DNA of 64,000 nt from Ahrensia sp. (GCA_002706335.1 PAKZ01000043.1:124001-188000); one strand, 5' to 3'. Shown: positions 8,764 to 17,444, numbered from the stretch's first letter. The notes: generated by a model from the sequence alone, not told the origin. Made by a program: numbers and translations.

Positions 8764-9795
8764 ATGAAAGCCATCGTCATACAGGCCGCAAAGGACCTGC
8801 GCATCGAGGAACGCCCGATATCGGAACCGGGCACCGGTGAAGTCGAGATCGCGATCGCGACGGGAGGGATATGCGGCTCCGACCTGCACTACTACAATCA
8901 TGGCGGGTTCGGGGCCGTTCGGCTGAAGGAGCCGATGATTCTCGGACATGAGGTTGCCGGACACATCACCAGGCTCGGCACCGACGTATCGGGACTGACT
9001 GTCGGACAACTGGTCGCGGTTTCACCGTCCAGGCCCTGTCACGCTTGCCGCTATTGCGAGGAGGGCAAGCATAACCATTGCCTGAACATGCGGTTCTACG
9101 GCTCGGCGATGCCGTTTCCGCATATCCAGGGCGCATTCCGGCAGATACTCGTCGCCGATCAGCGTCAATGCGCGCCGGCCGACGGTTTGACGGCAGGTGA
9201 GGCCGCGATGGCCGAGCCGCTTGCTGTCTGTCTCCATGCCACGCGCAGAGCCGGCGAGCTGTTCGGAAAGCGCGTTCTGGTCACCGGATGCGGGCCGATC
9301 GGCCTTCTCTCGATTCTCGCGGCTCGGCGCGCCGGCGCGTCCGAGATCGTGGCCACCGACCTTTCGGACTTCACGTTGAAAATGGCCCGCGAGAACGGCG
9401 CGGACCGGACAATCAACATGGCAAGCGAGCCGGAGAGTCTAACCTCATACGAAGTAAACAAGGGCACGTTCGATGTGTTGTACGAGTGCACCGGCGAGGC
9501 GCCCGCGCTGGCCGGCGGCATCGCGACGCTTCGTCCCGGCGGCGTGATCGTTCAGCTTGGCCTTGGCGGCGATATGCAGGTTCCGGTGCAGACGATTACC
9601 GCAAAGGAATTGCAGTTGCGCGGTTCGTTTCGTTTCCACGAGGAGTTCTTCATCGGCGTCGAGCTGATGCGCAAGGGCTTGATAGACGTGAAGCCACTCA
9701 TCACCCACACTTTGGGGATCGATGACGCGGTCGCGGCGTTCGAAATAGCCGGAGATCGCTCGCAGGCAATGAAGGCGCAGATCGCCTTTACATAG
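8764..9795 (+). CDS. idnD: L-idonate 5-dehydrogenase (zinc-dependent MDR family)
   Basis: This 343-residue zinc alcohol dehydrogenase probably oxidises L-idonate to 5-ketogluconate. The catalytic zinc ligands are Cys37 (ICGSDLHYY) and His62-Glu63 (GHEVAG). The structural zinc lobe has Cys92, 95, 98 and 106 (CHACRYCEEGKHNHC). The Rossmann motif is TGCGPIGLLSILAARRAGA. The GICGSDLHYYNHGG(F/R) signature is characteristic of idonate dehydrogenases. A GTG at 8752 would add four residues, but the ATG at 8764 has GAGGAAA at proper spacing. With the SDR at 6958 and gntK it completes the idonate to 5-ketogluconate to gluconate to 6-phosphogluconate route. Confidence 0.9.
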   Translation: MKAIVIQAAKDLRIEERPISEPGTGEVEIAIATGGICGSDLHYYNHGGFGAVRLKEPMILGHEVAGHITRLGTDVSGLTVGQLVAVSPSRPCHACRYCEEGKHNHCLNMRFYGSAMPFPHIQGAFRQILVADQRQCAPADGLTAGEAAMAEPLAVCLHATRRAGELFGKRVLVTGCGPIGLLSILAARRAGASEIVATDLSDFTLKMARENGADRTINMASEPESLTSYEVNKGTFDVLYECTGEAPALAGGIATLRPGGVIVQLGLGGDMQVPVQTITAKELQLRGSFRFHEEFFIGVELMRKGLIDVKPLITHTLGIDDAVAAFEIAGDRSQAMKAQIAFT

Positions 9796-9799
9796 AGCT

Positions 9800-10219
9800 C
9801 TATACCGGGTCTGCGCCGACTGCCGCCAGCGCCGCGGCCGCAACGGCCATATCCTGCTCGCCGGTTCCCGAACCGATCCCGATACCGCCAACGCATTCGC
9901 CGTCAAAACAGATCGGCAGTCCGCCCGGAAGGCCGGTCACCGTCCCTTTGGTGGCCGCGGCGATTGCCGGCCGGACCGCCTCCGGAACGGAGTCGCTGCG
10001 CGCGGCGATTGAGGCCGCCGTTTGTGCCTTGGCGCGCGCGGACGCTAGAGACAGGACCTTTGCGCCCGCCATGCGGAATACCGCCAAATCGACCGCGCTC
10101 GCATCGACGATCACAATGCATTGCGGTTGTCCGGATTCGGTCGCGGCCCGCCGCGCGGCGTCGATCATCGCGGCGACCGCTTCATCCGTCAGGGATCGGA
10201 CTTGTCTCAGATAGGTCAT
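9800..10219 (-). CDS. GlcG/HbpS-family small protein
   Basis: This 139-residue protein of the GlcG/HbpS (DUF336) family shows LTDEAVAAMIDAARRAATE at the N terminus, VIVDASAVDLAVFRMAGA in the middle and the glycine-rich GLPGGLPICFDGECVGGIGIGSGTGEQD near the end. Relatives sit beside glycolate, diol or sugar-acid oxidation genes, and some bind heme; the role here is unknown. The frame runs to 10318, but the upstream part reads across the operator palindrome. The ATG at 10219 begins at family homology and is preferred. It converges on idnD (five bases apart) and diverges from the lactonase gene. Confidence 0.8.
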   Translation of the reverse strand: MTYLRQVRSLTDEAVAAMIDAARRAATESGQPQCIVIVDASAVDLAVFRMAGAKVLSLASARAKAQTAASIAARSDSVPEAVRPAIAAATKGTVTGLPGGLPICFDGECVGGIGIGSGTGEQDMAVAAAALAAVGADPV

Positions 10220-10247
10220 TGATGCCTCTTTGCGTTGACGCATCCGA

Positions 10248-10263
10248 TTGTTATCGATAACAA
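10248..10263. promoter_or_regulatory. LacI/GntR operator palindrome upstream of lactonase gene
   Basis: TTGTTATCGATAACAA is a perfect 16-bp palindrome between the divergent GlcG-like gene (start 10219) and the SMP-30 gene (start 10303). It contains the GTTATCGATAAC core found at the other sites of this cluster. Confidence 0.8.
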
Positions 10264-10302
10264 ATTCATAAGCAAGATCGTGATGCGCTGAAGGAGGAGG
10301 CC

Positions 10303-11202
10303 ATGTCGTTTTATTCATCCGAGAATCCGCGCTTCGACCGCTTCGTTCTCGGCAATGCGCCGGTCAAGCAGATCGCGACGGGGTTCGACTGGGTCGAGGG
10401 GCCTGTCTGGTTCGGGGATGCCAATTGCCTGCTGTTCTCGGACATCCCCAACAACCGGATCATGCGCTGGATACCGGGCGAGGGAGATTCGACGTTCCGC
10501 CAGCCTTCGAACTACGCCAACGGCCATACCCGGGACCAGCAGGGGCGGCTGATCAGTTGCGAGCACGGCACCCGCCGCGTCACACGCACCGAGCATGACG
10601 GCTCGATCACGGTTATCGCGGACAGCTATGGCGGCAAGCCGCTCAACTCCCCAAACGATGTCGTGGTGAAATCCGACGGTACCGTTTGGTTCAGCGATCC
10701 CCATTACGGGATCAAGACCGACTATGAGGGGTATCGGGCGGAACAGGAAAACCCCTGCGTCGTCTACCGCGTCTTGCCGGAAACCGGCGCCATCGAAGTC
10801 ATGGTCGACGACATGAACTGCCCCAACGGGCTCGCCTTTTCCCCGGACGAAACGAAACTTTACGTCGCCGATACCGGTCGTATGTTCTCGAACGACGAAC
10901 AGCATATCCGGGTTTACGATTGCGACAACGAAGGCATGCTCTCCAACAGCCGGGTCTTTCACAAGATCGACCGGGGCTGCTCCGACGGCTTCCGCATAGA
11001 TGCCGATGGCAACCTCTGGTCGTCCGCCGCCGATGGCGTGCATTGTATTTCGCCCGAGGGCGATCGGCTGGGTAGAATTCTCGTGCCGGAGGTCGTATCC
11101 AATGTCTGCTTCGGCGGGCGGGCGAAGCATCAGCTCTTCATCACGGCCACGACAAGTGTTTATATGATTACCTTGAACAGGACAGGCGTACAGGCACCAT
11201 GA
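10303..11202 (+). CDS. SMP-30/gluconolactonase family lactonase
   Basis: This 299-residue six-bladed beta-propeller hydrolase is expected to open aldonolactones to the acid, feeding gluconate or a related sugar acid into the pathway. Family marks include WVEGPVWFGDANCLLFSDIPNNRIMRW near the N terminus with its metal-binding Glu, NSPNDVVVKSDGTVWFSDPHYG in the middle, and CPNGLAFSPDETKLYVADT followed by GCSDGFRIDADGNLWSS. The Asn and Asp residues in these motifs are the usual metal and catalytic ligands. No signal peptide is seen, so it is cytoplasmic. It overlaps the 6-phosphogluconate dehydrogenase gene by four bases (ATGA). Confidence 0.9.
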   Translation: MSFYSSENPRFDRFVLGNAPVKQIATGFDWVEGPVWFGDANCLLFSDIPNNRIMRWIPGEGDSTFRQPSNYANGHTRDQQGRLISCEHGTRRVTRTEHDGSITVIADSYGGKPLNSPNDVVVKSDGTVWFSDPHYGIKTDYEGYRAEQENPCVVYRVLPETGAIEVMVDDMNCPNGLAFSPDETKLYVADTGRMFSNDEQHIRVYDCDNEGMLSNSRVFHKIDRGCSDGFRIDADGNLWSSAADGVHCISPEGDRLGRILVPEVVSNVCFGGRAKHQLFITATTSVYMITLNRTGVQAP

Positions 11203-12599
11203 AAGAAGCCGAAATTGGCCTGATCGGCCTTGGCACCATGGGTGCCGCCCTTGCGCTCAATATAGCCGACAACGGCTTCGACATCGCCGTCTGGAACCGG
11301 ACGACCGCCCGTACGCGCGAGTTTCATGCTGGCGCAGGCGATCTCGCGCCGCGGATCATTCCGACGGAAAGCCTGAAAGAACTTGTGGAGAGCATAAGGC
11401 AGCCACGCGCCATCATACTGATGGTTCCCGCCGGCGACGCCGTCGACGAACAGATCGCGGCGCTACGCCCGCTTCTTGGACCGCAAGACCTGATCATCGA
11501 CGCGGGCAACGCCAATTTCCGCGACACCAATCGCCGCGCAAGCGAAGCCGCCGGGCCGTTCCTCGGCATCGGCGTTTCCGGTGGCGAGACCGGTGCGCGC
11601 TACGGTCCCTCGATCATGGGTGGCGGCGAAAAGGAGCATTGGGATCGCGTTTATCCGATCCTCGCAGCCATATCGGCCAAATACGAAGGCACTCCCTGCG
11701 CCACCTGGATGGGGGAGGCCGGAGCCGGACATTTCGTAAAGGCGGTCCATAACGGTATCGAATATGCCGATATGCAGATGATCGCCGAAATATACGGCAT
11801 CATGCGCGATGGCATGGGCATGACGGCGTCCGCCATTGGAGAAATCTTTGATCGCTGGAACGAAGGCGCCCTCCAATCCTATCTGATCGAGATTTCCGGC
11901 AAGGTGGCCGGAACTGAGGATGCGGCCACGGGCAAGCCGCTGCTCGACGTGATCGTCGATGCCGCCGGACAGAAGGGAACCGGCCGGTGGACCGTCATCG
12001 AGGCACAGCATCTGGGCACGCCCGTTCCGGCGATCGACGCCGCTGTCACCGCGCGCAACTTGTCGTCGCGGCGCGACGAACGCGCCGCCGGACAGGCATT
12101 GTTTGGCGCGGAATCCGGTGCGATGGCGCTGGGAGCGCTCGATATAGACAAGTTGGAGAACGCCCTGATCGCCGGCAAGATCATGTGCTACGCGCAGGGC
12201 TTTTCGATGATCGCGGCAGCTTCCGAACATTTCGGCTGGGCCCTACCGTTGCCGGAGATCGCCAAGGTCTGGCGAGAAGGGTGCATCATTCGCTCGGCGA
12301 TGCTGAACGACATGGCGTCCGCACTGGAAGACGATCCGACGCGTAATCTGTTATTTGCGCCGTCCTTTGCCGAACGGGTCAAGGCTGCACAGGAGGACCT
12401 GCGATTGACCGTGATTGAGAGCGCGCGCGCTGGCCTTGCCGCTCCCGCGCTCTCCTCGTCGCTCGCATGGTTCGACACGATGCGCCGGGCGCGCGGCACC
12501 GCGAACATGATCCAGGGCCAGCGCGATTTCTTCGGATTGCATGGATTTGCGCGTCTCGACACCGGGGCGACCGGCCAACACGGCCCTTGGGCGGAATAG
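11199..12599 (+). CDS. gnd: 6-phosphogluconate dehydrogenase, decarboxylating
   Basis: This 466-residue dehydrogenase converts 6-phosphogluconate to ribulose 5-phosphate and CO2 with NAD(P)+. It shows the N-terminal motif GLGTMGAALALNIADNG, the substrate-binding GVSGGETGARYGPSIMGGG and the catalytic Lys-His-Asn in FVKAVHNGIEYADMQMIAE. The long C-terminal helical domain (GTGRWTVIEAQ..., ...RDFFGLHGFARLD) is also present. Length and motif order match the classical dimeric Gnd enzymes rather than the shorter YqeC-type. Start and stop are tightly packed: ATGA overlap with the lactonase, and three bases from the convergent repressor gene. It makes this locus a complete oxidative gluconate route independent of Entner-Doudoroff enzymes. 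Confidence 0.95.
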   Translation: MKEAEIGLIGLGTMGAALALNIADNGFDIAVWNRTTARTREFHAGAGDLAPRIIPTESLKELVESIRQPRAIILMVPAGDAVDEQIAALRPLLGPQDLIIDAGNANFRDTNRRASEAAGPFLGIGVSGGETGARYGPSIMGGGEKEHWDRVYPILAAISAKYEGTPCATWMGEAGAGHFVKAVHNGIEYADMQMIAEIYGIMRDGMGMTASAIGEIFDRWNEGALQSYLIEISGKVAGTEDAATGKPLLDVIVDAAGQKGTGRWTVIEAQHLGTPVPAIDAAVTARNLSSRRDERAAGQALFGAESGAMALGALDIDKLENALIAGKIMCYAQGFSMIAAASEHFGWALPLPEIAKVWREGCIIRSAMLNDMASALEDDPTRNLLFAPSFAERVKAAQEDLRLTVIESARAGLAAPALSSSLAWFDTMRRARGTANMIQGQRDFFGLHGFARLDTGATGQHGPWAE

Positions 12600-12602
12600 G
12601 GC

Positions 12603-13610
12603 TCAGACCGTTTCGCCCGGCACGAGCCTGGTTGGGATCATCGTGACGTCCTGAACCGGATCGCCGCGCATTCGCCCGACCAGCAGTTCGGCAGCGGTTT
12701 TTCCGATCAGGGCCGTCGGTACGACAGTCGTGGTCAGCCGGCGTGGCTGGATCGATGCGGCCTCCATGCCGCCCCAGCCGGCAATACCGATATCGTCGGG
12801 AACGCGAATGCCGCGCGACGCCAACCACGCCATCCCGCCAATCGCCATCTCATCGTCATGGTAATAGATCCCGTCGAGTTTCGGTTCGCGGCTGATCAGC
12901 AGTTCGGTACCATAATAGCCCGCGTAGAAGCCCGGGTGATCCTCCAGTGTTTCGCTTGCGGCGAGCGAGATGCCGCCCTCGCGAAGCGCCGCCTCGAACC
13001 CGTCCCGACGGTTTCGGCCCGTCGTGACCCGGTTGGCCATCGCACCGACATAACCGTACCGCCGGCGACCCCGCAACATGAGAAACCGTCCCATCGTATA
13101 GCCGTCGTCGAAATGGGAGAACCCGACCGAGACATCGATCGGCTGGGTGTTCAGGTCCCACATCTCCACGATCGGAACAGTGAGGTCGCGCAGCAATGAC
13201 AACGTTTCCGGCGTATGCCGGCGCGCAGCGAGAATGATGCCGGCCGGCCGCCAGGATGCCAGCCCCTTGAGCCAGATTTCTTCCTCCTCCGGCAACTGGT
13301 CGTGGCTGCCAATCATCGATTGGTATCCGAGCCGCATCAGCGAGGTGTTGATAGACTCCAGCGTCGAACCGAAAAGCGAGGACGCGAAACGCGGCACACA
13401 CACCCCGACAAGCGTCGATGTTCCACCGGAACCGAACGCAGCGGCAATGCGGTTCGGCAAATAGCCGAGCCGCTCGACTTCGGACATGACCCGGGCACGC
13501 GTTTCTTCCGAAAACCCCGACGATCCGCGAAGCACCCGGCTTACCGTCATTTTCGACACCCCCGCCGCGCGGGCGATGTCTTCCAGTCCTGCCTTGGCGT
13601 TGCGGCTCAT
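12603..13610 (-). CDS. LacI-family repressor (copy 2, GntR-like)
   Basis: This 335-residue LacI-type repressor has its helix-turn-helix at GLEDIARAAGVSKMTVSRVLRGSSGFSEETRARVM (residues 8-42). The hinge and effector-binding domain follow, with the GIAGWGGMEAASIQPRRLTTTV region typical of gluconate repressors. It is only moderately alike to copy 1 at 4175, so it is not a recent duplicate. It diverges from the CUT2 transporter operon, with palindromes at 13653 (close to its own start) and 13708 (close to the transporter start). It probably represses itself and the transporter. Which of the two repressors reads the GTTATCGATAAC and which the GTTACCGGTAAC form cannot be told from the sequence. Confidence 0.88.
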   Translation of the reverse strand: MSRNAKAGLEDIARAAGVSKMTVSRVLRGSSGFSEETRARVMSEVERLGYLPNRIAAAFGSGGTSTLVGVCVPRFASSLFGSTLESINTSLMRLGYQSMIGSHDQLPEEEEIWLKGLASWRPAGIILAARRHTPETLSLLRDLTVPIVEMWDLNTQPIDVSVGFSHFDDGYTMGRFLMLRGRRRYGYVGAMANRVTTGRNRRDGFEAALREGGISLAASETLEDHPGFYAGYYGTELLISREPKLDGIYYHDDEMAIGGMAWLASRGIRVPDDIGIAGWGGMEAASIQPRRLTTTVVPTALIGKTAAELLVGRMRGDPVQDVTMIPTRLVPGETV

Positions 13611-13652
13611 TGAACCTTTCCCGATCGAGTCATCCTACCGAAAACCCGAAAT

Positions 13653-13664
13653 GTTATCGATAAC
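13653..13664. promoter_or_regulatory. LacI/GntR operator palindrome upstream of repressor 2
   Basis: GTTATCGATAAC is a perfect 12-bp palindrome identical to the core at 7770 and 10250. It lies 43-54 bases upstream of the repressor start at 13610. Confidence 0.75.
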
Positions 13665-13707
13665 TTTTTTCTTGACTCACCCAAGCGTTTAAGTCGATGA
13701 TTGCTAC

Positions 13708-13719
13708 GTTACCGGTAAC
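13708..13719. promoter_or_regulatory. Variant operator palindrome upstream of the CUT2 transporter
   Basis: GTTACCGGTAAC is a perfect 12-bp palindrome with CCGG in place of TCGA at the centre. It lies 32-43 bases upstream of the transporter ATPase ATG and 44 bases beyond the site at 13653, about four helical turns, which would allow looping or cooperative binding. Confidence 0.7.
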
Positions 13720-13750
13720 TCATGCAGTCCGGCAACAGGGAGGAATTCGC

Positions 13751-15244
13751 ATGGATCCGGCCGAGGGCCTGTTTTTCGACAGTATCGTCAAGAGCTTTGG
13801 CGGCACCCACGCATTGTCCGGTGTTTCGCTGAAGGTTCGGCGCGGCGAGATCGTCGCATTACTTGGCGAAAACGGCGCCGGCAAGTCAACGCTTATCAAG
13901 GTGCTGGGAGGCATCCACACTCCCGACAGCGGCCAGGTCACAGTGGATGGCATTCCCTACAAACATGTTGCGGGTCACGTGAACGAGCGGCAGGCGGTCG
14001 CCTTCATTCACCAGGATCTGGGCCTCATAGAGTGGATGAGCGTTGCCGAGAATATTGCGCTGGCCGTCGGCTATGCTCGCAAGGGCGGACGCATCGACTG
14101 GCCGGCATGCGAGGAGGTCGCGAAACGTGCGCTGGCCCTGGTCGACGCCGATTTCGCGCCCACGACACGCGTCTCCAATCTTTCGCGTACCGAGAAGTCG
14201 CTGGTTGCGATCGCCCGCGCGCTTATCGTCGAATGCGATTTCCTGGTCCTGGACGAGCCGACCGCCAGCCTGCCGGCCGACGAAGTCGAGCGGTTGTTCA
14301 CCGCGTTGCGTCCCCTGCGGGACAAGGGCGTGGGGATGATCTATGTGTCGCACCGGCTAGACGAGATATTCCGGATTGCGGATCGGGTTGCCGTGTTGCG
14401 CGACGGCAAAATGGTAGGCATGCGCGACATCGCTCACACCAATCCGGAAGACCTTGTCAGCCTGATTGTCGGACGCAAGGCGCGAGAAATCAGCCGTCCG
14501 GAAGCTCAGGAAGGCCCGGAAGTCCTCTCCGTGAGCGGCCTGTCCACCGAGAACGCCGGCCCTGTCGGTTTTTCCGTTCAGCGCGGCGAAATGCTAGGGC
14601 TCGTCGGCTTGCGCGGTGCCGGTCACGAGGAAGTCGGCCGGGCTCTTTATGGCCTGACGGCTTCCGAAGGCGAGGTCCTGCTCAACGGAAAGCGGCCGAA
14701 CCTGGACACGCCGCGTAGCGCGATGCGATCCGGCATCGGTTTCATCGCCGGCGACCGCGTCGTCGAATCCATCGCGCCCGCCCTGTCTATTCGCGAGAAC
14801 GCGTTCATCAATCCCGAAGCGACGGGCCGCGGGCTGTTCGCCTTCATGTCGACATCCGCCGAGGAAAAGCAAACGTCCAAGCTCGGCAAGCGGGTCGGCC
14901 TGTCCCCCAACGATCCGACCCTGGCGATCGAAGCGCTCTCTGGCGGAAATCAGCAAAAGGTCGTGGTCGGGCGCTGGCTGGATACCAATCGCCAGTTCCT
15001 GATCGCGGAGGATCCGACCGCCGGCGTCGATGTCGGCGCCAAGGCCGAAATCTATCACCTGCTTTATGAAGCGATGGCTTCCGGCATGGGCGTGCTGGTC
15101 GTGTCCACCGATTTCGAGGAAGTGGCCAATATCTGTCACCGGGCAATTGTCTTCAGCCGGGGCCAGAAGGTGGCCGAACTCACCGGCGTCATGCTGTCAA
15201 CGGAATCCCTGATCCAGGCCGCTTCGGCCGGAGAAGCCGCATAA
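13751..15244 (+). CDS. CUT2-family sugar (acid) ABC transporter, tandem ATPase subunit
   Basis: This 497-residue cytoplasmic ATPase with two nucleotide-binding domains resembles RbsA/MglA. Domain 1 has Walker A GENGAGKST, a weak signature LSRTEKSLVAIARAL and Walker B FLVLDEPTASL. Domain 2 has the degenerate Walker A usual in this family (GLRGAGHEEVG), signature LSGGNQQKVVVGRWL and an unusual Walker B, FLIAEDPTAGVDVGAK, in which the acidic pair reads ED instead of DE. The frame is open from 13697, but the ATG at 13751 has GGGAGGAA at ideal spacing and lies downstream of the operator. It is the first gene of a three-gene importer operon, presumably for gluconate, idonate or a related sugar acid. 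Confidence 0.9.
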   Translation: MDPAEGLFFDSIVKSFGGTHALSGVSLKVRRGEIVALLGENGAGKSTLIKVLGGIHTPDSGQVTVDGIPYKHVAGHVNERQAVAFIHQDLGLIEWMSVAENIALAVGYARKGGRIDWPACEEVAKRALALVDADFAPTTRVSNLSRTEKSLVAIARALIVECDFLVLDEPTASLPADEVERLFTALRPLRDKGVGMIYVSHRLDEIFRIADRVAVLRDGKMVGMRDIAHTNPEDLVSLIVGRKAREISRPEAQEGPEVLSVSGLSTENAGPVGFSVQRGEMLGLVGLRGAGHEEVGRALYGLTASEGEVLLNGKRPNLDTPRSAMRSGIGFIAGDRVVESIAPALSIRENAFINPEATGRGLFAFMSTSAEEKQTSKLGKRVGLSPNDPTLAIEALSGGNQQKVVVGRWLDTNRQFLIAEDPTAGVDVGAKAEIYHLLYEAMASGMGVLVVSTDFEEVANICHRAIVFSRGQKVAELTGVMLSTESLIQAASAGEAA

Positions 15245-15257
15245 TCGAGGATCACCC

Positions 15258-16280
15258 ATGAATTCGATCGAATCCAACGCGCTCGAGCCGACCAAAGACG
15301 AGCTGGCCAAACTCGGACTGGCCGCCCGGCTGGTTCGCATGGCTCCTGTCTACGGGCTCGTGATTCTGATGGTGGCGCTGATCGCCCTCTTTTCCATATT
15401 GCTGCCGAATACGTTCCCGACCGCCCTCAACCTGCGCGCCATCATCTCCGACAAATCGATCATCGCGCTTCTTTCGCTGGCGGCAATGATACCGATGGTC
15501 GCCGGCCGCATCGATCTGACTGTCGGCTACGGTATCGTGCTCTGGCATATTCTCGCGATCTCTCTGCAGGTCTGGTACGGATTGCCCTGGCCGATCGCCG
15601 TCCTGATCGTGCTCCTGATCGGAGCCCTGGTCGGTTTCATGAACGGCATTCTGGTTGAAATCGCCAAGATCGATGCGTTTATCGCGACGCTCGGCACGGG
15701 AACCGTGCTCTATGCGCTCGCACTCTGGCATACCGGCGGTCGCCAGGTCGTCGGCGTACTGCCACAGGGCTTCTACGCCGTGAACGGAACCTTTGTCTTC
15801 GGCCTGCCGATCACGGGTTTTTACATTCTCGGCATCACTATCGCTCTGTGGCTTATCCTCGAATACACGCCGGTCGGCCGGTATCTCTATGCCATCGGCG
15901 CCAACCAGACTGCAGCCGCGCTGAACGGCATTCCAACGCGAAGATTCGTGGTCGGCGCATTCGTGACATCGGGCGTCATGACGGCGCTCGCCGGCGTTCT
16001 TCTGGCGTCCAAGCTACGGATCGGCCAGGCGAGTGTCGGGCTTGAGTTCCTGCTGCCGGCGCTGGTCGGAGCCTTCCTCGGTTCGACAACCATAAAGCCG
16101 GGCCGGGTCAATGTGTGGGGGACGATTGTCGGTGTCGCGATCCTCGCGGTCGGTATTTCCGGGATCCAGCAATTCGGTGGCTCGTTCTGGGTCGAACCCA
16201 TGTTCAACGGACTGACCCTGCTCGTTGCCATCGGCATCGCAGGCTACGCGCAGCGCAAGAAGGGCGCGGCGAAGAAGTGA
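15258..16280 (+). CDS. CUT2-family ABC transporter permease
   Basis: This 340-residue inner-membrane permease of the RbsC type (BPD_transp_2) has about eight to ten hydrophobic segments. It has a cytoplasmic N terminus and the ATPase-contact region typical of the family (GVLLASKLRIGQASVGLEFLLPALVGAFLGSTTIKPGRVNVWGT). It starts 14 bases after the ATPase stop behind an AGGATCACCC leader, and the binding-protein gene follows after 29 bases. It should form the membrane channel as a homodimer, with the tandem ATPase beneath. The substrate is inferred only from the surrounding gluconate/idonate genes. Confidence 0.9.
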   Translation: MNSIESNALEPTKDELAKLGLAARLVRMAPVYGLVILMVALIALFSILLPNTFPTALNLRAIISDKSIIALLSLAAMIPMVAGRIDLTVGYGIVLWHILAISLQVWYGLPWPIAVLIVLLIGALVGFMNGILVEIAKIDAFIATLGTGTVLYALALWHTGGRQVVGVLPQGFYAVNGTFVFGLPITGFYILGITIALWLILEYTPVGRYLYAIGANQTAAALNGIPTRRFVVGAFVTSGVMTALAGVLLASKLRIGQASVGLEFLLPALVGAFLGSTTIKPGRVNVWGTIVGVAILAVGISGIQQFGGSFWVEPMFNGLTLLVAIGIAGYAQRKKGAAKK

Positions 16281-16309
16281 ATTCACTATCGGCACCAAGG
16301 GAGGAAACC

Positions 16310-17365
16310 ATGCTGAAACGTACATTCGTAAAAACCTTGCTGGCAGGAACCGTGATAGCGGGCCTGGGTCTGCAGGCGGCACAGGCTGAAATGGCCTGGG
16401 ACGGGCCGACGACAGGCCCCGTGGCAGCCGAAGGAAAAACCATTGTTGTGCTCGCCGCGGACCTTAAAAACGGCGGTATCCTCGGGGTAACCAATGGTGT
16501 CGAGGAAGCCGCGGACAAGATCGGTTGGGCTGTGCGCGTCCTCGATGGCGGCGGTTCCGTTCAGGGCCGCACAGCCGCGTTTGGCCAGGCGCTGGCGCTT
16601 CAGCCTGACGGGATCATCATCAACGGGTTCGATGCTGTCGAACAACAGGCGGCCCTTGAGGATGTCGCCAAGGCCGGGATCCCGATGGTATCCTGGCATT
16701 CGGGCCCGAAGATCGGCTGCGATGCGCCCGGCGGCATTTTTGCCAATGTCTCCACGGACGCGATGACCGTTTCCGAAGAAGCGGCAAAGTGGGCGGTCGA
16801 GGATGCCGGCGGCAAGCCTGGAGCCGTCATCTTCACCGATTCCACCTACCAGATCGCGATCGACAAGGCCGACCGCATCAAGGAAACGATCGAAAGCATG
16901 GGCGGAACGGTCCTCGAATATGTCGACACGCCGATCGCCGACACCTCGAACCGCATGGGTCCGCTGACCACGAGCCTGCTGCAGAAATACGGTGACTCGT
17001 GGACGCACGCTTTGGCGATCAACGACATCTACTTCGACTTCATGGGCCCTGCGCTTGCCGCGGCCGGCATTCCCGGTGACGGTTCGCCGAAGGCCGTGGC
17101 CGCCGGTGACGGATCGGAATCCGCCTTCCAGCGCATCCGTACCGGACAATACCAGGCGATCACGGTCGCGGAGCCACTCAATCTTCAGGGCTGGCAGTTG
17201 GTCGACGAACTGAACCGCGCCGTTTCCGGCGAAGCCTGCTCGGGTTACGTCACGGCCCCCGCAGTGGTGACAAAAGAAGGTCTCGAAAAAATGGGTGACA
17301 GCAATCAGTTCGATCCCGACAGCGGATATCGCGATGCCTATGCCGGGATCTGGGGCAAGAAGTAA
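16310..17365 (+). CDS. CUT2-family ABC transporter periplasmic sugar-binding protein
   Basis: This 351-residue binding protein has a Sec signal peptide (MLKRTFVKTLLAGTVIAGLGLQAAQA, cleavage after AQA). The mature domain is a LacI-fold ligand binder (PBP type I): TIVVLAADLKNGGILGVTNGVEEAADKIGW, then GIIINGFDAVEQQAALEDVAKAGIPMVSWHS, ending DSGYRDAYAGIWGKK. The ATG at 16310 has GGGAGGAAA upstream; longer upstream frames shadow the permease. It is last in the importer operon and is followed by a strong intrinsic terminator. It would capture the sugar acid or lactone in the periplasm. Confidence 0.9.
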   Translation: MLKRTFVKTLLAGTVIAGLGLQAAQAEMAWDGPTTGPVAAEGKTIVVLAADLKNGGILGVTNGVEEAADKIGWAVRVLDGGGSVQGRTAAFGQALALQPDGIIINGFDAVEQQAALEDVAKAGIPMVSWHSGPKIGCDAPGGIFANVSTDAMTVSEEAAKWAVEDAGGKPGAVIFTDSTYQIAIDKADRIKETIESMGGTVLEYVDTPIADTSNRMGPLTTSLLQKYGDSWTHALAINDIYFDFMGPALAAAGIPGDGSPKAVAAGDGSESAFQRIRTGQYQAITVAEPLNLQGWQLVDELNRAVSGEACSGYVTAPAVVTKEGLEKMGDSNQFDPDSGYRDAYAGIWGKK

Positions 17366-17411
17366 GGGCGTCCGATTGATCGGCGCCTGCTGATGCTGAA
17401 ATAGTGTCTTG

Positions 17412-17444
17412 AAAAGGCGCCGCACCCTCGGGTGCGGCGCTTTT
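17412..17444 (+). terminator. Intrinsic terminator of the CUT2 operon
   Basis: An 11-bp perfect GC-rich stem (GCGCCGCACCC paired with GGGTGCGGCGC) is preceded by AAAA and followed by TTTT, 47 bases after the binding-protein stop. It closes the gluconate region before the accessory block. Confidence 0.9.

Noticed and set aside
10315-11130. 271-codon minus-strand frame opposite the SMP-30 gene
   Set aside because: It mirrors a well-supported propeller gene and shows no domain of its own.
16286-17425. 379-codon minus-strand frame opposite the binding-protein gene
   Set aside because: Shadow of a signal-peptide-bearing CUT2 binding protein; its composition is not protein-like.
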